Assembly: GCF_019145205.1 (NCBI RefSeq)
Contig: NZ_JAHSTT010000002.1
Coordinates: 62,001 to 126,000, forward strand
Direction of reading: 5' to 3'
Length of the DNA stretch: 64,000 nucleotides
Source of the DNA: Pseudomonas khavaziana
Lineage (GTDB): Bacteria; Pseudomonadota; Gammaproteobacteria; Pseudomonadales; Pseudomonadaceae
Position numbers and translations under genes: made by a program. Numbering within the stretch: the first letter of the stretch is position 1; the number at the start of each line of letters is the position of its first letter. Under the pieces are notes generated by a model that was not told where the DNA came from, did not search any database, and was given only the letters and a program-made list of their open reading frames with translations. This document shows, piece after piece, positions 8,947-18,283 of this stretch.

Positions 8947-9489
8947 GTGACCCTTCGCACCTATCAGAACCACACGCCAACCCTGGGCGCCGGGGCTTTT
9001 GTCGATACTTCGGCGGTGGTGATCGGCGATGTCGAAATCGGCGCCGACAGCTCGGTATGGCCGCTGACAGTGATACGCGGCGACATGCACCGCATCCGCA
9101 TCGGTGCACGTACCAGCGTGCAGGACGGCTGCGTGCTGCACATTACCCATGCAGGGCCGTTCAATCCTGACGGTTTCCCGCTGCTGATCGGTGACGACGT
9201 GACCATCGCCCACAAGGTCATGCTGCATGGCTGCACCGTGGGTAACCGCATCCTGATCGGCATGGGCAGCATCGTGATGGACGGTGCCGTGGTCGAAGAC
9301 GATGTGATCATCGGCGCCGGCAGCCTGGTGCCGCCCGGCAAGAAACTCGACAGCGGCTTTTTGTATGTGGGCAGCCCGGTTAAACAGGTCCGTGCGCTGA
9401 CTGACAAAGAGCGTGTCTTTTTCACCTACAGCGCCGCGAACTACGTGAAGCTCAAGGACCTGCACCTGGCTGAAGGATTCGATCAATGA
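8947..9489 (+). CDS. gamma-carbonic anhydrase-like hexapeptide protein
   Basis: This 180-aa left-handed beta-helix protein (YrdA/CaiE-like) has hexapeptide repeats through residues 15-150. Metal-binding His candidates appear in QDGCVLHITH and IAHKVMLHGC, arranged as in gamma-carbonic anhydrases. Whether this branch hydrates CO2 is uncertain; many YrdA-type proteins show weak or no activity. The start is GTG 8947, preceded by a strong AGAGAGAGG purine tract. It overlaps the downstream HAD phosphatase by four bases, so the two form an operon. Confidence 0.88.
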   Translation: MTLRTYQNHTPTLGAGAFVDTSAVVIGDVEIGADSSVWPLTVIRGDMHRIRIGARTSVQDGCVLHITHAGPFNPDGFPLLIGDDVTIAHKVMLHGCTVGNRILIGMGSIVMDGAVVEDDVIIGAGSLVPPGKKLDSGFLYVGSPVKQVRALTDKERVFFTYSAANYVKLKDLHLAEGFDQ

Positions 9490-10145
9490 TCCTGAACCAC
9501 TCCACCGTGCTGTTCGACCTGGACGGCACCCTCACCGACCCGCGTGAGGGCATTACCCGGTCGATCCAGTATGCCCTCGGCAAGTTGGGCATCGACGAGC
9601 CCGACCTGACCAAGCTCGAACACTTCATTGGTCCGCCCTTGCTGCAGGCATTCATGCAGTTCTATAGCTTCGACGAGGCCAAGGCCTGGGACGCAGTGAA
9701 TTTCTATCGCGAACGCTTCAAGGTTACCGGGCTGTATGAAAACCGCGTATTCGACGGCGTCATGCCATTGCTGGAAGAGCTGAACAGCCAGGGCCGCCAG
9801 CTATACGTAGCCACCTCCAAGCCGTGGGAATTTGCCCGTGAGATTGCGCGGCATTTCGACTTCGCCAAACACTTCAAGGTGATCTACGGCAGCGAGCTGG
9901 ACGGCACGCGCACCAACAAGATCGAGTTGATCGCCCACTTGATGCGTGAGGAAGGGCTGGACCCGGCCACCACCTTGATGGTCGGTGATCGCAAGCATGA
10001 CCTGATCGGCGCCCGCAGCAACGGGCTGGATTCGGCAGCGGTGGGGTATGGATTTGGCAGTTTTGAGGAGTTGAATGCCGAGGCACCGACCTGGCATTTC
10101 GAAACGTTGGCGCAGATGCATCAGGCGTTTTTGCAACGCGCTTGA
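9486..10145 (+). CDS. HAD-superfamily phosphatase (Gph-like)
   Basis: This 219-aa hydrolase has the HAD motif I FDLDGTLTD (nucleophile Asp11, acid Asp13), motif II YVATSKPWEF, and motifs III/IV around DRKHDLIGARSNGLD. The layout matches subfamily I phosphoglycolate/nucleotidase-type phosphatases; the substrate cannot be read from sequence. The ATG overlaps the stop of the gamma-carbonic anhydrase gene (ATGA). A REP palindrome at 10153-10172 follows directly and separates it from the convergent peptidase gene. Confidence 0.88.
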   Translation: MILNHSTVLFDLDGTLTDPREGITRSIQYALGKLGIDEPDLTKLEHFIGPPLLQAFMQFYSFDEAKAWDAVNFYRERFKVTGLYENRVFDGVMPLLEELNSQGRQLYVATSKPWEFAREIARHFDFAKHFKVIYGSELDGTRTNKIELIAHLMREEGLDPATTLMVGDRKHDLIGARSNGLDSAAVGYGFGSFEELNAEAPTWHFETLAQMHQAFLQRA

Positions 10146-10152
10146 AATCGCT

Positions 10153-10172
10153 ATCGGGGGCAAGCCCCCGAT
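10153..10172. repeat. single REP palindrome
   Basis: ATCGGGGGCAAGCCCCCGAT is a perfect 8-base-arm palindrome with a CAAG loop, the core of the REP unit without an inverted partner. It lies in the 33-base gap between two convergent genes and may act as a bidirectional terminator. Confidence 0.8.
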
Positions 10173-10178
10173 GAGGCC

Positions 10179-11222
10179 CTAACGGCCACCACTCTCCAAT
10201 TGCCTCAACGCCGCTTTACGCTGCGCCACTGGCAGCCCACCCAGCCTTTCCACAGCTGCATAAAACTTCACCCAATCCCCACCTTCCTGTGCAAATAACG
10301 CCGCGAACGCCGGCACCCACTGGTCATACAGACCGAACGGCAAAAGCCGTGCGTTATTCATCGGCTGGTTGATCCAGGCGTCATAACGCTTGTCGCCGCC
10401 CCATTGGCTATCACGCATCTGTCGGTATTCACTGCGCAAGCGCTCAAACTGCGCCGCTTTGGCTTGCCGCATCACGTCCGCTGCCAACGGCTGCGCATAC
10501 AGCGCTTCCAGGCGATTGCGGGTTTCGAGAATCAACCGGATAAACTGATCGCGCTGCTTCAACGCCGCATCGCTGACGGGCGCCAGGCCTCGTGCCGCCC
10601 GCCATTGACGAGTGCCTTCCTGCTCGACGAAGCTGGCATAAGACTCATTGAACTCGGTGTCGTCTTTCACGTAAAAGCGTTGGTGGGCCAGCTCATGAAA
10701 AATCAGCGTGGCCAGGCGCTCATCGCCCCAGCTCATCATCGAACTCATGATCGGGTCGTTGAACCAACCCAAGGTGGAATAGGCCTCGACACCACCGATC
10801 GATACGTCCATACCCCGCTGCCGCAACAGCGCCGCTTCGCCACGTGCCGCACCCTGGCTGTAGTAGCCGCGGTAGGCGACGCATCCGGCAATGGGAAAGC
10901 AGTGGTTTTCAGCAGATAGGGAAAACTCCTGCGTGGCAAAGACATTCCATACCACATAGAGCCGGCCGATATCGGCGTATAGGCGGTAACTTTGGTTGTC
11001 AGGCAGATGCAAATGTTCACTGGCAAAGGTTCGGGCTTTCTGCGACTGCACGAGATGATCGCGCAGCACTTGAGGGCGAGACGGGTCGGCGATGACCTCG
11101 GCAACCGGCTCCCGTGCCCGTAATAGATGCCACTGGCCGCTCGCCAACTGGCTGTAATAACTGACGCTGGAACAACCGCTGAGTAGCACAACCATCAACC
11201 CTGGAAGAAAACGCCTGATCAT
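10179..11222 (-). CDS. putative lipoprotein aminopeptidase (HExxH)
   Basis: This 347-aa protein starts with a lipoprotein signal (MIRRFLPGLMVVLLSGC, lipid Cys17). Zinc-peptidase motif HELAH is at His176, Glu177 and His180, followed by FNESYASFVE, whose Glu193 is a likely third ligand. It matches the family annotated as putative aminopeptidase in pseudomonads, probably anchored in the envelope; the substrate is unknown. I chose ATG 11222 over the upstream start at 11306 because the lipoprotein signal begins here and an AGGAG lies upstream. It is divergent from the lipoprotein gene at 11333. Confidence 0.82.
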   Translation of the reverse strand: MIRRFLPGLMVVLLSGCSSVSYYSQLASGQWHLLRAREPVAEVIADPSRPQVLRDHLVQSQKARTFASEHLHLPDNQSYRLYADIGRLYVVWNVFATQEFSLSAENHCFPIAGCVAYRGYYSQGAARGEAALLRQRGMDVSIGGVEAYSTLGWFNDPIMSSMMSWGDERLATLIFHELAHQRFYVKDDTEFNESYASFVEQEGTRQWRAARGLAPVSDAALKQRDQFIRLILETRNRLEALYAQPLAADVMRQAKAAQFERLRSEYRQMRDSQWGGDKRYDAWINQPMNNARLLPFGLYDQWVPAFAALFAQEGGDWVKFYAAVERLGGLPVAQRKAALRQLESGGR

Positions 11223-11332
11223 GCCCCGACTGCTCCTGGGTGATAGATGCGCCAGACTATCGCGCTTGAAGGGGATTTTTCCACGATGCTGCATGTTTAT
11301 ACTCAAGACTCTCCTCGTGTTGAGTACCTGCC

Positions 11333-11755
11333 ATGCGTCAGTTTGTATTGCCCATCGCCGCCCTGTTACTCAGCGCTTGCGCTTCGACCCCCATCCCACC
11401 CGTTGATCCGCAGCAGGCCTGGGTCGACTTCACCACGCCGACGCCGGGCTCCAAGTTGGTCATGGCCCAGCGCCTGGATGGGAAGAACCTCGACGACGGG
11501 CGCTTTTTCCAGATGCCCCCCGGCCCTCACGAGCTGATGGTGCGCTTTGATTTTGAAGTGCCCGCCGGCGGTGGTTTGGGGGGCCTCAGCCAGATGATGT
11601 ATCGAACCTGCTTCATGACCTTGCAGTACGACCATTTCCAGGCTGGCCAGCGCTATGTGCTCGAAGGCCGCTCGCTGGCGTTCACGCCCAATATCCGGCT
11701 GTATGACTCAGCACGGCAGTTGCTGGCCGAAGAACGCAGCGTTAACTGCATCTGA
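11333..11755 (+). CDS. small conserved lipoprotein
   Basis: The 140-aa product has a clear lipobox: MRQFVLPIAALLLSACAS, with the lipidated Cys at residue 16. The mature part has no domain I can name. It resembles a Pseudomonas-conserved lipoprotein adjacent to the peptidase gene in other species (PA0062 area), which is recall rather than a search result. Two further Cys residues (near 91 and 139) could pair. Function unknown. Confidence 0.75.
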   Translation: MRQFVLPIAALLLSACASTPIPPVDPQQAWVDFTTPTPGSKLVMAQRLDGKNLDDGRFFQMPPGPHELMVRFDFEVPAGGGLGGLSQMMYRTCFMTLQYDHFQAGQRYVLEGRSLAFTPNIRLYDSARQLLAEERSVNCI

Positions 11756-11995
11756 TCAGTCGTTGTTCTTCTGATAGATGATGCGCTTGGTGCCGTTTTC
11801 GCACGAACCGACAATCATGGCTTCGTCATGATTCTTGGCTTCTTCGGCGGTAATGATTTCCAGGGTGTAGGACGGAATCGCCTTGGCCTGGAGCTGTACT
11901 TCAATTTCCTTCCTGAGCTCTTCACAATCTTTCGGAGCGGCCACGGCCGAAGTGGCCAATCCAGCGCAGATGATCGCCAAGGCAAAACGTTTCAT
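11756..11995 (-). CDS. DUF1161 periplasmic protein (copy 1)
   Basis: This 79-aa protein has a signal peptide (MKRFALAIICAGLATSAVAA) and a short mature domain with two conserved Cys (KDCEELRKEI and GSCENGTKRI) likely to form a disulfide. It is a DUF1161 family member; the function is unknown. A paralogue lies at 14001-14225 with the same Cys spacing pattern and a similar C-terminal TK-I-Y motif. I chose ATG 11995 because the signal peptide begins there. It converges directly on the lipoprotein gene with no gap. Confidence 0.8.
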   Translation of the reverse strand: MKRFALAIICAGLATSAVAAPKDCEELRKEIEVQLQAKAIPSYTLEIITAEEAKNHDEAMIVGSCENGTKRIIYQKNND

Positions 11996-12111
11996 GTGTG
12001 AAGCTCCCTGAATGCATGCGCACGAGTGTGCGCCTAAGGCTGCATAGGCTATAGGACCACATAGGGGAAACACGAGTTCTGATTTAACGCATAACTAAAT
12101 GAATGAGGGGG

Positions 12112-12186
12112 CTTGTGCCCGATAAAAGTGTGCCCGTCATCCAACTATGGCTGACCCACCGCTATCGGGACAAGCCCCCTCCCACA
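12112..12186. repeat. REPIN (paired REP palindromes)
   Basis: Inverted REP units (left GAGGGGGCTTGTGCCCGAT, right ending GCCCCCTCCCAC) flank a short spacer between two minus-strand genes. The left unit is slightly degenerate, lacking the leading GTGG of the consensus. Confidence 0.85.
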
Positions 12187-12199
12187 AAAAAGCGCTGTG

Positions 12200-12631
12200 T
12201 TAGTTAACCAGCGTGCCATCCAGGGTGATGGTCGCGTTCAGCACCTTGGAAACCGGGCATCCCTCCTTGGCCTTTTTGCTCAGTTCGTCGAACTGTGCCT
12301 GGCTGGCGCCTGGGATCTTGGCTTTCAGGGTCAGATGCACCGCAGTGATCGCAAAGCCGCCATCGACCTGGTCCAGCGTCACATCAGCCTGGGTATCGAT
12401 GCTGTCGGCCTTGAGCCCGGCGTCGCCGAGAATCATGGAAAACGCCATGGAGAAACAGCCGGCGTGAGCCGCGCCAATCAGTTCTTCGGGGTTGGTACCC
12501 TTGCCGCCCTCGAAACGGGCCTTGAAACCGTAGGGCGCTTCGCGCAGCACGCCGGTTTCCGTGGAAATGGAACCCAGTCCAGTCTTCAGATCACCTTCCC
12601 AATGCGCGGATGCTTTTTTAACGATGCTCAT
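12200..12631 (-). CDS. osmC: OsmC-family peroxiredoxin
   Basis: This 143-aa cytoplasmic protein reduces organic hydroperoxides. The two active Cys are Cys59 (AAHAGCFSMAFS) and Cys125 (KEGCPVSKVL), matching OsmC spacing. The motif set and length favour the OsmC subgroup over Ohr. I chose ATG 12631 (MSIVKKASAHWEG) with GGAG just upstream; the longer ORF start is not conserved. OsmC genes are usually stationary-phase or osmotically induced in other bacteria; no such promoter was identified here. Confidence 0.9.
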   Translation of the reverse strand: MSIVKKASAHWEGDLKTGLGSISTETGVLREAPYGFKARFEGGKGTNPEELIGAAHAGCFSMAFSMILGDAGLKADSIDTQADVTLDQVDGGFAITAVHLTLKAKIPGASQAQFDELSKKAKEGCPVSKVLNATITLDGTLVN

Positions 12632-12850
12632 AGCTTTCTCCTCGAACGGTGGTTTTGTGTCAGTAAGGGTTCTGAGGATAGACGCCACGGCAAAGTTCAC
12701 TCGTTAGAAAAACCTAGTGTTTAAGTAGGAAATTTCTCGCGTACTATTGAATCTCGGGTATATGCCCTCATTGCATAGGGCATGCACATGCCGCGGCAGG
12801 TTTTGGCTCGTCAAAGAAAGCCTGTGCGCCCCAATTGGAGAAGCAGGCTT

Positions 12851-13852
12851 ATGAAATCGCTGTCTGACGTAAAATTCTCGACCCTCGACCTGGTGCCCGT
12901 GCGGGCAGACGGTAATCCGGCGCAGTCGCTGCGCAACTCCCTGGACCTGGCCCAGCACGTGGAAAAGTTCGGCTATCACCGTTTCTGGGTAGCTGAGCAC
13001 CACAATATGGACGGCATCGCCAGCTCGGCCACCTCGGTACTGCTCGGCTACCTGGCCGGCGGCACCTCGACCATTCGCGTGGGTTCCGGCGGCGTCATGC
13101 TGCCTAACCATGCGCCGCTGGTGATCGCCGAGCAGTTCGGCACCCTGGAAAGCCTCTACCCAGGCCGTATTGACCTGGGCCTGGGCCGTGCGCCCGGCTC
13201 CGACCAGATGACCGCCCGCGCCCTGCGCCGTGAACGCTCAGGCAGTGCCGATGATTTCCCCGAGGATGTGGCCGAATTGATGGCCTACCTGGGCCCACGT
13301 ACGCCCGATCAACGGGTGATCGCCGTACCGGGCACCGGCACCAACGTGCCGGTGTGGCTGCTGGGTTCAAGCCTATTCAGCGCGCAATTGGCCGGTGAGC
13401 GGGGTTTGCCCTACGCTTTCGCCTCTCATTTCGCACCACGCTTGATGCATGAGGCAATTCGCGTGTACCGCAATCACTTCAAGCCGTCGGCAGTGTTGGA
13501 CAAGCCCTACGTGATGCTCGGCATTCCGCTGGTGGCGGCGGATACCGATGAACAGGCCGATTACCTGGCCACCTCGGTGTACCAGCGCATCCTCGCGCTG
13601 ATGCGCGGCCAGAGCCTGGTGCAACGCCCACCGGTGAACAGCATGGACGGCCTGTGGCTGCCCCATGAAAAAGACGCGGTCGGCAGTTTCCTTGGTTTGG
13701 CCATGGTGGGCGGCCCGGCGAAGATCCGCGCCAAGCTGGAGGTGTTGATCGAGCAGACCGGCGCCGATGAGCTGATCTTCACCAGCGACCTGTACGAGCA
13801 CGCCGACCGAATTCATTCCTATGAGCTGTTGGCGCAGGTGATGAAAGGCTGA
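12851..13852 (+). CDS. LLM-class (luciferase-like) flavin oxidoreductase
   Basis: This 333-aa TIM-barrel flavoprotein is of the bacterial luciferase-like/YhbW type. Characteristic segments are [40 protein letters not shown] and [14 protein letters not shown]. The family uses FMN/F420-like cofactors; in Pseudomonas FMN is expected. The substrate is unknown. ATG 12851 follows a GGAG-containing region at good distance; the ORF extends upstream to 12782 but those residues are not family-like. A small hairpin (TGCCCT ... AGGGCA, near 12763-12782) lies in the leader. The gene ends just before a long inverted repeat. Confidence 0.87.
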   Translation: MKSLSDVKFSTLDLVPVRADGNPAQSLRNSLDLAQHVEKFGYHRFWVAEHHNMDGIASSATSVLLGYLAGGTSTIRVGSGGVMLPNHAPLVIAEQFGTLESLYPGRIDLGLGRAPGSDQMTARALRRERSGSADDFPEDVAELMAYLGPRTPDQRVIAVPGTGTNVPVWLLGSSLFSAQLAGERGLPYAFASHFAPRLMHEAIRVYRNHFKPSAVLDKPYVMLGIPLVAADTDEQADYLATSVYQRILALMRGQSLVQRPPVNSMDGLWLPHEKDAVGSFLGLAMVGGPAKIRAKLEVLIEQTGADELIFTSDLYEHADRIHSYELLAQVMKG

Positions 13853-13863
13853 ACCCAGGCGAA

Positions 13864-13983
13864 AAAACGACGCACCTGTGGCGAGGGAGCTTGCTGCCGC
13901 TGGGCTGCGTAGCGGCCCCAAGAAAAGGGGAGCGCTGCGTACTCCAGCGGCAGCAAGTTCCCTCGCCACAGGTGCGTCGTTTT
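13864..13983. repeat. long inverted repeat, second REP class
   Basis: Two 40-base arms (13864-13903 and 13944-13983) are complementary with one mismatch, around a 40-base spacer. The inner part, TGTGGCGAGGGAGCTTGCTG, is a REP class distinct from the commoner GTGGGAGGGGGCTTGC class. The pairing extends outside the usual REP unit into ACGACGCACC. It lies between two convergent genes and could terminate both. Confidence 0.88.
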
Positions 13984-14000
13984 ATGTCTGCAACACGGGA

Positions 14001-14225
14001 TTAACCGCGTTTGTAGACGATTTGCTTGGTATCACCTTCGCAGGTGCCGACCACTTCAGCGTCAGTCGAAGCGCCTTTATCCACTACTTCCAGCGAATAA
14101 CCCGAAGCGCCCTTGGCGTCGATTTTCGCTGCAATTTCGCTTTTCAGCTCTTCACAAGGCTTGCCCGCCGCCAGGGCCGTGCCCGCAATGCTCAACAAAC
14201 CTACCGCCAACAGAAACTTCTTCAT
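14001..14225 (-). CDS. DUF1161 periplasmic protein (copy 2)
   Basis: This 74-aa secreted protein has a signal peptide (MKKFLLAVGLLSIAGTALAA) and a DUF1161 core with two Cys (KPCEELKSEI and GTCEGDTKQI). It is a paralogue of the 79-aa protein at 11756-11995, about 2 kb away in the same orientation; osmC and the LLM gene lie between. Function unknown; the spaced pair suggests an old local duplication. Confidence 0.82.
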   Translation of the reverse strand: MKKFLLAVGLLSIAGTALAAGKPCEELKSEIAAKIDAKGASGYSLEVVDKGASTDAEVVGTCEGDTKQIVYKRG

Positions 14226-14340
14226 CCGTTACTTTCCTTGCGCTGATCGAAAGAGCGTGCCGACGCTCATCGCGTCGGCACCAGTTGTTTGTAGCGCAGG
14301 TTATGGCAATCGGCCAGCGGTCAAAGTTCAACTCAGCCGA

Positions 14341-14556
14341 TCAACTACTGGCAATTCGGAATCCCACCTTAAGCGTGACTTGGAAATGCGCGGCCTTGCC
14401 ATCCTTGATGTGGCCGCGGGTTTCGGTCACCTCAAACCACTCCAGGTGCTTGATGCTTTTATTGGCCTCGGCCAGGGCATTGTTGATCGCGTCTTCGATG
14501 CTGGTAGTGGAAGAGCCCACCAATTCGACTTTCTTGTAGGTGTGATGATCACTCAT
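14341..14556 (-). CDS. dodecin-family flavin-storage protein
   Basis: The 71-aa product matches bacterial dodecin, a small beta-alpha-beta-beta protein that forms dodecameric shells binding riboflavin or FMN. Typical features are YKKVELVGSSTTSIEDAINN and the flavin-stacking Trp in HLEWFEVTETRGHI. No operon partner is visible; neighbours are a DUF1161 gene downstream and a divergent YqjD-like gene. Confidence 0.9.
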   Translation of the reverse strand: MSDHHTYKKVELVGSSTTSIEDAINNALAEANKSIKHLEWFEVTETRGHIKDGKAAHFQVTLKVGFRIASS

Positions 14557-14713
14557 GGCATTTCTCCTAGGGGTCGTTAATCAAGACTAGCAGTGAATAC
14601 TCGTACTGCTTCTGGCGACCGTTGAGAGGTGAAAGTTCAGAATTACTGCACTTTCTGAAACCGCCGCAGTCGGTATCTACACACGCCACTCAATCACTTC
14701 AGGAGATGTTCAC

Positions 14714-15040
14714 ATGGCCAACACTTCTTTACGCAAAGCGTCGCTGGAAAGCATGGAAGCCGAGATCTCGAGCCTGCTCAAGTCCCTTGAGAGCCTCAAG
14801 GATGATGCATCCGATGAGTCGCGCAAAACGCTGAAGGCCCTGAAAAGCAATGCCGAGAACGCCCTCAAGCACTCTCGTCATCTGATCAGCGATGCCTATG
14901 AAGAAAGCAAAGTCAAAATTCGCGAAACTGGTGTTGCCACCCGGGACTACGCACAAGAGCATCCATGGACCACCGCCGGCGTCGCCGTTGGCGCGCTGGG
15001 TCTGCTGGCGGCCTACCTTCTGTGCAAGCGCGGCGACTGA
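14714..15040 (+). CDS. DUF883/YqjD-like membrane-anchored protein
   Basis: This 108-aa protein has a long charged helical region (residues 1-78, probable coiled coil) followed by a C-terminal membrane segment (TAGVAVGALGLLAAYLL) and a short basic tail. This is the ElaB/YqjD layout; E. coli relatives bind ribosomes at the inner membrane in stationary phase. The motif EHPWTTAGVAVG is typical. CAGGAG precedes the start. It converges on trpI with an 8-base gap. Confidence 0.87.
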   Translation: MANTSLRKASLESMEAEISSLLKSLESLKDDASDESRKTLKALKSNAENALKHSRHLISDAYEESKVKIRETGVATRDYAQEHPWTTAGVAVGALGLLAAYLLCKRGD

Positions 15041-15048
15041 TTTACCGG

Positions 15049-15945
15049 CTATAGCGGTTGGCGCATCAGCTCGGCCTTGAGCCATTGCGTCAACTGCGCG
15101 GCGCGCCCGTCTGCGGCGCGCTTGGGTAGCCACAACGCCAGGTGCGCCGGGGTTTCGCTGAAACCCCACGGCGCCACCAGGCGACCCGCACGCAGGTCCT
15201 CTGCCACCAGCGGTTCTGGCGCAATCGCCACTCCCAATCCTGCAACTGCCGCTTCCAGCAAATAATACAAATGCTCAAATCCCTGGCCGAGTTTCAACGC
15301 GCCCGGCTCAATGCCGTGTTGACGCGCCCAACTGGGCCAGGCTTGGGGCCGTGAGGTGGTGTGCAGCAGCGCTTCATCAGCCAAGGCCGATGCCGGTGCC
15401 AGGCGCAACTGTTCATAACCGTCAAAACGCGGGCTCATGACCGGACCGATGCGTTCGCTGGCCAGTTCATACACCTGCATATCCGCCGGCCAGGGCGGCT
15501 CGGCAAATACCAGCAGCGCGTCCAACCCGGGGCGACGAGGGTCAAGGTCACCTTCGCCAGCAGACAGGTGCAAGCGCAAGTCCGGCAAATCCGCATTCAA
15601 GCGCCCCAGGCGCGGAATAAACCAACGCGCCAGCAAACTGCCCGAACAACCGAGTACGAAAGGCGCATCGGCGCTGCTCTGGGTGAGCTCAGCGCACACA
15701 TCCCGCAAACGCTCGAACGCCTCGGCGCTGGCATCTCGCAGCCTTACGCCCGCATCTGTGAGTTTAAGGCCTCGCCCTTCCTTGACGAGCAGGCTTACAC
15801 CCAACTGTTCTTCAAGCACTTTCAACTGGCGGCTCACCGCACCATGTGTCACATGCAATTGCTCGGCGGCCTGGCTGACGCTGTTGAGGCGGGCAGTGGC
15901 TTCAAATGCGCGTAAGGCGTTGAGGGGTGGAAGGTCGCGGCTCAT
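15049..15945 (-). CDS. trpI: LysR-type activator of trpBA
   Basis: This 298-aa LysR-family regulator has an N-terminal winged helix-turn-helix ([20 protein letters not shown] with [13 protein letters not shown]) and a C-terminal co-inducer domain. It is divergent from trpB, the conserved position of TrpI in pseudomonads, where it activates trpBA in response to indoleglycerol phosphate and represses itself. The 109-base shared region has a TGTGAG-N5-CTGACA dyad right beside the trpI start. The identity rests on position plus family. Confidence 0.92.
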   Translation of the reverse strand: MSRDLPPLNALRAFEATARLNSVSQAAEQLHVTHGAVSRQLKVLEEQLGVSLLVKEGRGLKLTDAGVRLRDASAEAFERLRDVCAELTQSSADAPFVLGCSGSLLARWFIPRLGRLNADLPDLRLHLSAGEGDLDPRRPGLDALLVFAEPPWPADMQVYELASERIGPVMSPRFDGYEQLRLAPASALADEALLHTTSRPQAWPSWARQHGIEPGALKLGQGFEHLYYLLEAAVAGLGVAIAPEPLVAEDLRAGRLVAPWGFSETPAHLALWLPKRAADGRAAQLTQWLKAELMRQPL

Positions 15946-15946
15946 C

Positions 15947-15963
15947 TGTGAGTTTTCCTGACA
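15947..15963. promoter_or_regulatory. probable TrpI operator
   Basis: The imperfect dyad TGTGAG-N5-CTGACA contains the T-N11-A core of LysR-type sites. It touches the trpI start, which fits autorepression, and lies about 90 bases from trpB, which fits upstream activation. Confidence 0.6.
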
Positions 15964-16009
15964 GGTTGCGGCGATCTTATCGGTTTTCAGGCTACAGCGT
16001 CAGGGGTAG

Positions 16010-17281
<1,272 letters not shown>

Positions 17282-18091
17282 ATGAGCCGCCTGCAAACCC
17301 GCTTCGCGCAACTCAAGGAACAAAACCGCGCTGCCCTGGTGACTTTCGTCACCGCCGGCGACCCGGGTTATGACACCTCACTGGCGATCCTCAAGGGCCT
17401 GCCGGCAGCCGGCGCTGATGTGATCGAGCTGGGCATGCCCTTCACTGACCCGATGGCTGACGGCCCGGCTATTCAATTGGCCAATATCCGTGCGCTGACC
17501 GCCAAGCAGAACCTGGTGAAAACCCTGCAAATGGTCCGCGAGTTTCGCCAGGACAACAACGATACCCCACTGGTGTTGATGGGCTACTTCAACCCGATCC
17601 ATAAATACGGCGTGCCACAATTCATTGCCGATGCCAAGGCAGCTGGCGTCGACGGCCTGATCGTGGTCGACATGCCGCCTGAGCATAACGGCGAACTGTG
17701 CGACCCGGCCCAAGCCGCAGGCATCGATTTTATCCGCCTGACCACCCCGACCACCGATGACGTACGCCTGCCCACCGTACTCAACGGCAGCTCCGGCTTT
17801 GTGTATTACGTGTCGGTCGCCGGTGTGACCGGTGCCGGTGCCGCCACCCTGGAGCACGTCGAAGAAGCCGTGACCCGCCTGCGTCGCCATACCGACCTGC
17901 CGATCAGCATCGGCTTTGGTATACGCACGCCGGACCAGGCAGCAGCCATTGCGCGCCTGGCCGACGGTGTAGTGGTGGGTTCAGCGCTGATCGACCATAT
18001 CGCCAACGCCGAAAACGACCAGCAAGCCATTGATGGCGTGTTGAGCCTGTGCGCGGCGCTGTCGGAAGGTGTGCGTAACGCTCGCAAGTAA
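17282..18091 (+). CDS. trpA: tryptophan synthase alpha subunit
   Basis: This 269-aa TIM barrel cleaves indoleglycerol phosphate to indole and glyceraldehyde 3-phosphate. Catalytic residues Glu49 ([10 protein letters not shown]) and Asp60 (DPMADGP) are at the canonical positions. It directly follows trpB and ends in a strong intrinsic terminator at 18142-18170. Its spacing and the trpI linkage are those of other pseudomonads, where trpBA is separate from the rest of the trp genes. Confidence 0.97.
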   Translation: MSRLQTRFAQLKEQNRAALVTFVTAGDPGYDTSLAILKGLPAAGADVIELGMPFTDPMADGPAIQLANIRALTAKQNLVKTLQMVREFRQDNNDTPLVLMGYFNPIHKYGVPQFIADAKAAGVDGLIVVDMPPEHNGELCDPAQAAGIDFIRLTTPTTDDVRLPTVLNGSSGFVYYVSVAGVTGAGAATLEHVEEAVTRLRRHTDLPISIGFGIRTPDQAAAIARLADGVVVGSALIDHIANAENDQQAIDGVLSLCAALSEGVRNARK

Positions 18092-18141
18092 ATGTAATCC
18101 CTCCATCTGAACGGCTTCCGGCTGATCAGCTAGGCTTCAAG

Positions 18142-18170
18142 GGAGGCGGGCATGTCGCCCGCCTCCTTTT
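18142..18170 (+). terminator. intrinsic terminator of trpBA
   Basis: A 10-base GC-rich stem (GGAGGCGGGC with GCCCGCCTCC) around a short loop is followed by TTTT, about 50 bases after the trpA stop. Confidence 0.88.
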
Positions 18171-18283
18171 AACGCGCTTCGTGCCCTTTGCCGTCTAACC
18201 ACCCTCGCAGGCCACGCAGTCCTTGCCCCCGGTCGTTAAGTTAGCCGCATCAGAAGTCATCTTTGTCTCTTCAGGAGTACATC

